NCBI RefSeq assembly: GCF_029433095.1
Contig: NZ_JARNTX010000001.1
Location: forward strand, 2,976,001 to 3,040,000
Reading direction: 5' to 3'
Length of the DNA stretch: 64,000 bases
Origin: Hymenobacter sp. YC55
GTDB lineage: Bacteria; Bacteroidota; Bacteroidia; Cytophagales; Hymenobacteraceae
Shown here: positions 59,793 to 64,000 of the stretch, piece after piece
How positions within the stretch are numbered: the first letter of the stretch is position 1
Layout: the number at the start of each line of letters is the position of its first letter
Translations under genes and position numbers: made by a program
The notes under the pieces: model-generated
Databases searched by the model: none
The model's input: only the letters and a program-made list of their open reading frames with translations
Told to the model about the DNA's origin: nothing

Positions 59793-60392
59793 ATGGAATA
59801 CCTTTTGAGTGGCGCGTTAGGATTAGCCCTTGCCGCGTGCAGTGGCTTTCGGGTGTTTGTGCCGCTGCTGGCCGCCAGTATTGCGTATCATACGGGCGTG
59901 CTGCACCCCTCCCCGGGGTTTGCCTGGCTAGGTAGTTGGGCGGCCGTAGGGGCGCTAGGCACGGCTACGGTTATGGAAGTCTTGGGCTATTACTTTCCGG
60001 TAGTTGACAACTTACTGGATACGATAACAACGCCGGCGTCGTTTATAGCCGGTACTGTACTCATGACGGCTGCCTTACCCGACCTCGACCCAGTGGTACG
60101 GTGGGGGTTGGGGGTGCTGGTGGGCGGCGGCACGGCGGGCATCATCCAAACAGGCACTACGCTGCTGCGCGCAGGGTCCACGATGGGAACGGCCGGCCTT
60201 GGCAACCCTGTGCTAGCTACTGCCGAAAATACGCTAGCCGTGCTTGGTACCGTGCTAGCATTGCTACTGCCACTGCTGGCCGCCGGCTTGGTGCTGGTAC
60301 TCGTGCTGTATATTGCCACCCGGTTGCGGCGCTGGCGGCAGCGCCGTAAGGGCCGCAAACCAGCCTCAGTGGTTCCCTTAGTCCAACACTGA
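59793..60392 (+). CDS. DUF4126 membrane protein
   Basis: 199 residues with about five hydrophobic helices. Family segments: GLALAACSGFRVFVPLLAAS, the YYFPVVDNLLDTITTPASFIAGTVL stretch, and GGGTAGIIQTGTTLLRAGST followed by GLGNPVLATAENTLAVLG; the end is basic (RLRRWRQRRKGRKP). Inner membrane, function unknown. 28 bases before the Nudix gene, so the two may be co-transcribed. Confidence 0.92.
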   Translation: MEYLLSGALGLALAACSGFRVFVPLLAASIAYHTGVLHPSPGFAWLGSWAAVGALGTATVMEVLGYYFPVVDNLLDTITTPASFIAGTVLMTAALPDLDPVVRWGLGVLVGGGTAGIIQTGTTLLRAGSTMGTAGLGNPVLATAENTLAVLGTVLALLLPLLAAGLVLVLVLYIATRLRRWRQRRKGRKPASVVPLVQH

Positions 60393-60420
60393 GGCTTTCT
60401 GTTAAGTCATATACCATTAA

Positions 60421-60930
60421 ATGTCCGCTCCTAATCCTCTTTCCGCTGGCCCGTCCCTCGACTCTTATACTGGTCTCGTCCGCGTACGAGTATGCGGCCT
60501 GCTCGTGCAGGAAGGCGCCCTGCTCCTGACCGCCCACCGTGGCTTGCTCCCCGATGATGCACCTTTCTGGTCGCCACCCGGTGGAGGCTGGCAGTTTGGC
60601 GAGACCATACAGGACTGTTTGCGGCGCGAGTTTCGGGAGGAAACAGGTTTGGATGTAGTTATAGGCCGGTTTTTGCATCTGCACGAGTACGGCAGCGCCG
60701 ACTTGCAGGCTTTAGAGTTGTTTTTTGAAGTAACACCGGAGGATGCCACTGTAGTACCCCGCTTGGGCCACGACCCAGAACACGCCGCCGACAATCAACT
60801 CCTTACCAAACTGGCTTTCGTAGCACCCCGGCAGCTCATCCGGTTGCCAGCTGCCCAAGTGCACCCCGTACTACGCCAGATTATTAGCACCGATGATGTG
60901 TTCATCCCGCAAATCCGGTTTCAGAAGTGA
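60421..60930 (+). CDS. Nudix hydrolase
   Basis: 169 residues. The complete Nudix box is GWQFGETIQDCLRREFREET followed by GLDV (GX5EX7REUXEEXGU, about residues 59-81). Flanking strands VRVRVCGLLVQEGALLLTAH and FLHLHEYGSADLQALELFFE are typical. Substrate is not evident; cytosolic nucleotide pyrophosphatase in general. Its TGA stop overlaps the GTG start of the next gene (GTGA). Confidence 0.92.
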   Translation: MSAPNPLSAGPSLDSYTGLVRVRVCGLLVQEGALLLTAHRGLLPDDAPFWSPPGGGWQFGETIQDCLRREFREETGLDVVIGRFLHLHEYGSADLQALELFFEVTPEDATVVPRLGHDPEHAADNQLLTKLAFVAPRQLIRLPAAQVHPVLRQIISTDDVFIPQIRFQK

Positions 60931-61289
60931 CTTTGCTGCGACTTTTTAGCGGTCTTATAACGGCTTCTGCCTTGCTTACGGCATGCCGTGAGGAAAAGCC
61001 TGTATTGTTCTCTGCCTACGATGAACTACACATGCTACAAGTGTATCCTGATGGCCACTTCAGATTGATGATGAATGGATTTGATTTCCATTACGGCACA
61101 TACCAGATTATCAGAGACACTTTACATGTGACTTATGCTCGCAAGGAACCGATTCCTGTGAACGGTGCGGCACCTGTTTCCGCCAACCTAGTGCTACCCC
61201 GAACTTTCGTTATAAACAGAAAATCAAAAAGAGTTTTAGGATTAGACGGACAGCAATTCTGTGCATTTACAGAAGTTGATAAATTTTGA
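60927..61289 (+). CDS. Small hypothetical lipoprotein
   Basis: 120 residues starting at a GTG that overlaps the Nudix stop (GTGA, 60927-60930), which suggests translational coupling. Signal peptide MTLLRLFSGLITASALL with lipobox LTAC, Cys20. The rest is beta-rich (HMLQVYPDGHFRLMMNGFDF, YGTYQIIRDTLHVTYA), like a small lipocalin-type or DUF4288-style sandwich; no family is certain. Lower GC than the neighbours, which hints at a recent arrival. Confidence 0.68.
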   Translation: MTLLRLFSGLITASALLTACREEKPVLFSAYDELHMLQVYPDGHFRLMMNGFDFHYGTYQIIRDTLHVTYARKEPIPVNGAAPVSANLVLPRTFVINRKSKRVLGLDGQQFCAFTEVDKF

Positions 61290-61363
61290 TACTAAAGTAG
61301 CCCAAACAGCCCACGAAAGTGAATTGACTGAAGTCAGGCAGACGCCAATTAAGTTGGCCTGAG

Positions 61364-61371
61364 TACCTTTG
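61364..61371 (+). promoter_or_regulatory. -7 box TACCTTTG before the DUF3822 gene
   Basis: Exact TAnnTTTG match 56 bases before the ATG at 61428. A 5-bp dyad GCCAA-TTAAG-TTGGC (61344-61358) lies directly in front. Confidence 0.45.
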
Positions 61372-61427
61372 GTCTTCTTCCCTACCCGTATTTGCCTGTG
61401 GCCTCCGACTCATTTGCTACTACTACT

Positions 61428-62309
61428 ATGTCTATTTCCTCGTCGCAATTGCCGGCCCCTACAGCCCTGCACCGCCTGCGCGACGAGACCCTGGACCCTA
61501 CTACCCTATCTGCTTATAACCTCTATCTAACCGCTAGCCCAGCTGGCCTACGCGTGGGCGTGGCCGATGTGCGCCGCAACAAATTTGTGGTGCTGGAAGA
61601 TTATGCACCGCTGGCCGCTACGTCCTACGGCGGGCAGCTGCAAGCTTTGGCAGCTCACCACGATTTGGTTGGGCTAACTGGCTGGAATCATGTGCGGTTG
61701 TCCATCCAAAATCGTCACTTTACGCTGCTGCCCGCGCCGCTCCTGCGCCCCGGCGACGAGGCCACCTATCTGCGCCTGCACCACACCGTTGATGCTCAGC
61801 ACGAAACCGTATTTTCATATACGCATGCCAGCCTGGAGCTAGCGAGTGTATTCGCGGCCGAAAACGAGATGACCACTTGGTTTAAGTCCATTTACCCGGC
61901 TGGCTCATTACTGCACCAAACCAGTGCCTTGCTCGAAGGCCTTATTCACCAGAGCGAGTCAACTACTACGCGTCGCTTGTACCTGAGCATTGGGCACCAA
62001 GAGGTAACGGTTGCCGTAATCCGCGACAAGCGCCCGGAGTTCTGCAACGTCTTCGCTTTCAGTTCGCCCGAAGATTTGATTTACTACACCATTCTGGTGA
62101 TGCAGGAGTTGCAGCTCAACCCCGACCAGGACCCCGTAGTGGTGTGGGGCGACTTGATGCATGACTCTGAACTGTTCACCATCCTGCGCAAGTACATTCG
62201 CTATATCAAGTTCGGTAACCGCCCCTTCGATCTAAGCTACAGCTACCGCCTTAATGAATTGTTCGAATACCGCTTCTTCGAGCTCTACAGCCTTCATCTA
62301 TGCGAGTAA
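61428..62309 (+). CDS. DUF3822 family protein
   Basis: 293 residues; ATG at 61428 is used (an in-frame TTG lies 12 codons upstream). Actin-like ATPase fold pattern with AYNLYLTASPAGLRVGVADV at the start, YLRLHHTVDAQHETVFSYTH in the middle and YLSIGHQEVTVAVIRDKRPE then FAFSSPEDLIYYTILVMQEL, all typical of DUF3822. The family commonly lies next to rsmD and coaD in Bacteroidota; here coaD follows after 88 bases and rsmD is absent between them. Function unknown. Confidence 0.9.
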   Translation: MSISSSQLPAPTALHRLRDETLDPTTLSAYNLYLTASPAGLRVGVADVRRNKFVVLEDYAPLAATSYGGQLQALAAHHDLVGLTGWNHVRLSIQNRHFTLLPAPLLRPGDEATYLRLHHTVDAQHETVFSYTHASLELASVFAAENEMTTWFKSIYPAGSLLHQTSALLEGLIHQSESTTTRRLYLSIGHQEVTVAVIRDKRPEFCNVFAFSSPEDLIYYTILVMQELQLNPDQDPVVVWGDLMHDSELFTILRKYIRYIKFGNRPFDLSYSYRLNELFEYRFFELYSLHLCE

Positions 62310-62397
62310 CGGAGTTTGCGGAGTAATCAAGGAATACTGTTCAACGAATACGAGCCACTGAGTTAGGTTGCAACTCAACTACTACTCCTACTTCCCT

Positions 62398-62862
62398 ATG
62401 CGCATCGCTCTGTTCCCTGGTTCCTTCGACCCGTTCACCAACGGCCACTTGGATGTGGTGCGGCGCGGCGCGGACCTATTCGATGAAATTATCATTGCCA
62501 TCGGCAACAATAGTAGCAAGACCCGCTATTTGCCCGTGGAGCAGATGATAGCCATGATTGAGGAAGTGTTTCGCGAAGAGCCGCGCGTGTCAGTGCGGGC
62601 CTACAAAGGCCTTACCGCCGACTTTGCCCGGGAGGTTGGGGCCCGCTACCTGCTACGCGGCCTGCGCAACACCACCGATTTCGAATACGAAAACACCATT
62701 GCGCAAGCCAACCGCCACGTCAACCCAGAGCTGGAAACGGTCTTCCTGATTACTTCTCCCGCACTTGCTGCCATCAGCAGCACGATTATTCGGGAAATTC
62801 ACCGTTTCGGTGGCAACGTTAATAGCTTCGTTCCATTTGAATTGCCGCCATTCCAAAGCTAG
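62398..62862 (+). CDS. coaD: Phosphopantetheine adenylyltransferase
   Basis: Makes dephospho-CoA from 4'-phosphopantetheine and ATP; cytosolic. 154 residues from MRIALFPGSFDPFTNGHLDV; TNGH is the (T/H)xGH nucleotidyltransferase motif. ADFAREVGARYLLRGLRNTTD and LITSPALAAISSTIIREIHRF are the conserved product-binding and ISSTxxR segments. Start at 62398 chosen because the ten upstream codons are non-conserved. Ends with a strong hairpin. Confidence 0.96.
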   Translation: MRIALFPGSFDPFTNGHLDVVRRGADLFDEIIIAIGNNSSKTRYLPVEQMIAMIEEVFREEPRVSVRAYKGLTADFAREVGARYLLRGLRNTTDFEYENTIAQANRHVNPELETVFLITSPALAAISSTIIREIHRFGGNVNSFVPFELPPFQS

Positions 62863-62880
62863 CCACGCAATAATTATAGA

Positions 62881-62936
62881 GCCACAACGAGAAGGGGCGT
62901 ACCAATTGTATTTGGCACGCCCCTTCTCGTTGTGGC
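62881..62936. terminator. Long bidirectional hairpin between coaD and the Nudix gene
   Basis: Perfect 20-bp arms (62881-62900, 62917-62936) with a 16-base partly paired loop, 19 bases after coaD and 11 before the convergent Nudix stop. Confidence 0.8.
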
Positions 62937-62947
62937 TTATTGCAATG

Positions 62948-63634
62948 TTAGTTCTTGATCGAATGACCCGCCATTTCGCTTAGGTAATGGCGCATCACTA
63001 GTGCAATGCTGGCATACGACGATTCTAGAACCGTCAGCGCCTCTTGGGGCGTCATCCAGCGCACTTCTTCAATGTATTCTTCGGCTTGGGGCTTCATCAA
63101 CGTGTCGTCGAGGCAGCGCATCACGTACCAGTTGGTTTTCTTAAGGATCTTGTTGCCGTTGTAGGCATAGGAATGCCACGTGCTCGGCAATTTGTCGCCA
63201 AGCTCTACTTTGATGTTGCATTCCTCTTCGACCTCGCGCAAAGCGCCAAGACCAGGATCTTCTTCTTTTTTGAGCTTGCCTTTCGGCAAATCCCATTTGC
63301 CTAACCGGTAGATCATCAGCACCTTACCTTGTTTCACCACGAGGCCACCGGCGGCCTTCACGATGCGAAACTGGTCTTTTAGGTGCAGGATAAGGCGGCT
63401 TTTTTTGCGCGCCAGCATGGTCAGAGAAGTTAGCTTCTTCAGCTTTTTCACTTCCATGAGCCGCAGCAGCCGGTCCACGAACACATCCGTGACGTCGCGC
63501 ACTAGAACGTCACCTACTAGATCCTTGGAGGTAAACTCGTCTTCCGGATTCAGAATCAGGTCGTACTTGTGCTTGTACACTTTATCGCTGTTCTTCTTGA
63601 TGATCAGCGGAATATCGTTGATGAAGACGTTCAT
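62948..63634 (-). CDS. Nudix hydrolase with helical N-terminal extension
   Basis: 228 residues from MNVFINDIPLIIKK (63634). The Nudix domain (about 90-220) has the box GKLKKEEDPGLGALREVEEE followed by CNIKV and the preceding VLMIYRLGKWDLPKG, like diadenosine polyphosphate / NUDIX-3-type enzymes. The first 85 residues are a separate domain with KYDLILNPEDEFTSKDLVGD and a basic helix (LMEVKKLKKLTSLTMLARKK); it is seen in other Bacteroidota Nudix proteins but I do not know its role. Confidence 0.9.
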   Translation of the reverse strand: MNVFINDIPLIIKKNSDKVYKHKYDLILNPEDEFTSKDLVGDVLVRDVTDVFVDRLLRLMEVKKLKKLTSLTMLARKKSRLILHLKDQFRIVKAAGGLVVKQGKVLMIYRLGKWDLPKGKLKKEEDPGLGALREVEEECNIKVELGDKLPSTWHSYAYNGNKILKKTNWYVMRCLDDTLMKPQAEEYIEEVRWMTPQEALTVLESSYASIALVMRHYLSEMAGHSIKN

Positions 63635-63929
63635 CGCGGGGTAATCTGGAGGGGTACAAACAATGAGAAATACAGGACACGGCCCGCTGCAAAGCACAAC
63701 ATAAATCTTCGCAAACGAAAGTGCAAGGTGAACGGCAAGATACGGGCTACTGTCAGTTGAGTTGTTAGACGAGGCGAGAAGAGGAAATTGCGCGATACGA
63801 AACCAGTGCACTACGTAGGCTATTCAAACAAGTAAAAGCTTGCTCTACTGGCCTGAAATGCATCAACACAACAGTAAAATCCTTGTTTCACGGTCTTTAC
63901 TATTTCCTGCCCTCTCCTACCTTCGCCTG
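63635..63929. other. Intergenic region between divergent Nudix and metallophosphoesterase genes
   Basis: About 295 bases without a credible ORF. A TACCTTCG at 63918-63925, one base from the -7 consensus, sits four bases before the ATG at 63930. Confidence 0.4.
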
Positions 63930-64000
63930 ATGAAGAAAATCGGCTTGCTCTCCGACACCCATAGCTACCTCGACGAACGAATTCTGCACCACTTGAGCGG
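63930..64000 (+). CDS. N-terminus of a metallophosphoesterase, cut by the window edge
   Basis: The ATG at 63930 opens MKKIGLLSDTHSYLDERILH, with the DxH metal-binding motif (SDTHS) of the YfcE/MJ0936-type metallophosphoesterases. Only 23 full codons are visible. Confidence 0.85.
   Translation, partial: MKKIGLLSDTHSYLDERILHHLS

Noticed and set aside
1..64000. tRNA, rRNA, CRISPR array, prophage or conjugative element
   Set aside because: No cloverleaf-like sequence, rRNA-like stretch, regularly spaced repeats, integrase or phage structural genes were seen on reading.

Overview
The window is chromosomal DNA from a Bacteroidota bacterium, most likely a Hymenobacter-like member of the Cytophagales (inference). 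The evidence is a SusC/SusD pair, a type IX secretion C-terminal sorting domain, Bacteroidota-type TAnnTTTG -7 promoter boxes, menaquinone-type menC, and lineage-typical families (DUF1573, DUF3822, DUF4296, DUF4126, BatA/DUF58). No rRNA, tRNA, CRISPR array, prophage or complete insertion sequence was recognised.

Layout. 1-5.6 kb: a partial gene and a UPF0323/YgiB-like lipoprotein, an AraC regulator and SDR oxidoreductase, a siderophore-interacting-type flavoprotein, murI and a small orphan. 5.9-11.5 kb: a multi-PAS hybrid histidine kinase and the ABC-F ATPase Uup. 12-34 kb: a beta-glucan utilisation region. It holds a secreted GH16-CBM6, a phosphohexomutase, a GH5-CBM6 exo-glucanase type enzyme, a 7TM receptor fused to a transposase-type zinc ribbon, SusC, SusD, a PKD lipoprotein, two more GH16 enzymes, a stand-alone IS630-type helix-turn-helix protein and a GH30. 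Inside this region also lie a lipoprotein, DUF952, a hypothetical protein and HPPD. 34-44.7 kb: UbiB kinase, phasin-like protein, HSL-type esterase, a tandem GH26-like protein, acyltransferase, aspartyl protease-PDZ, menC and a KGG stress protein. 44.9-50.2 kb: egtB and egtD, then a PLP aminotransferase and a MATE transporter. 50.3-64 kb: housekeeping genes, including csaA, a DUF58/BatD-like/BatA cluster, yggS, a RecD2-like helicase, a thioesterase, two Nudix proteins, coaD and the start of a metallophosphoesterase.

How the parts fit. GH16 (beta-1,3-glucanase type), GH5 with a fungal exo-1,3-glucanase-like RGINVGGW segment, and GH30 (the family of endo-beta-1,6-glucanases) around one SusCD pair suggest degradation of branched beta-1,3/1,6-glucan such as fungal wall glucan or laminarin. 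No HTCS, SusR or ECF sigma/anti-sigma regulator is present. The only DNA-binding candidates inside the locus are two transposase-derived proteins: the 7TM-zinc-ribbon fusion just before susC and the IS630-type HTH protein between the GH16 and GH30 genes. This is the most unusual feature of the window. Secondary points are the egtB-egtD-PLP enzyme-MATE arrangement, several genes whose -7 box lies 3-6 bases before the start codon (probable leaderless mRNAs), a 17-bp perfect hairpin inside the first codons of a GH16 gene, and a duplicated GH26-like protein whose first copy seems to have lost its nucleophile.
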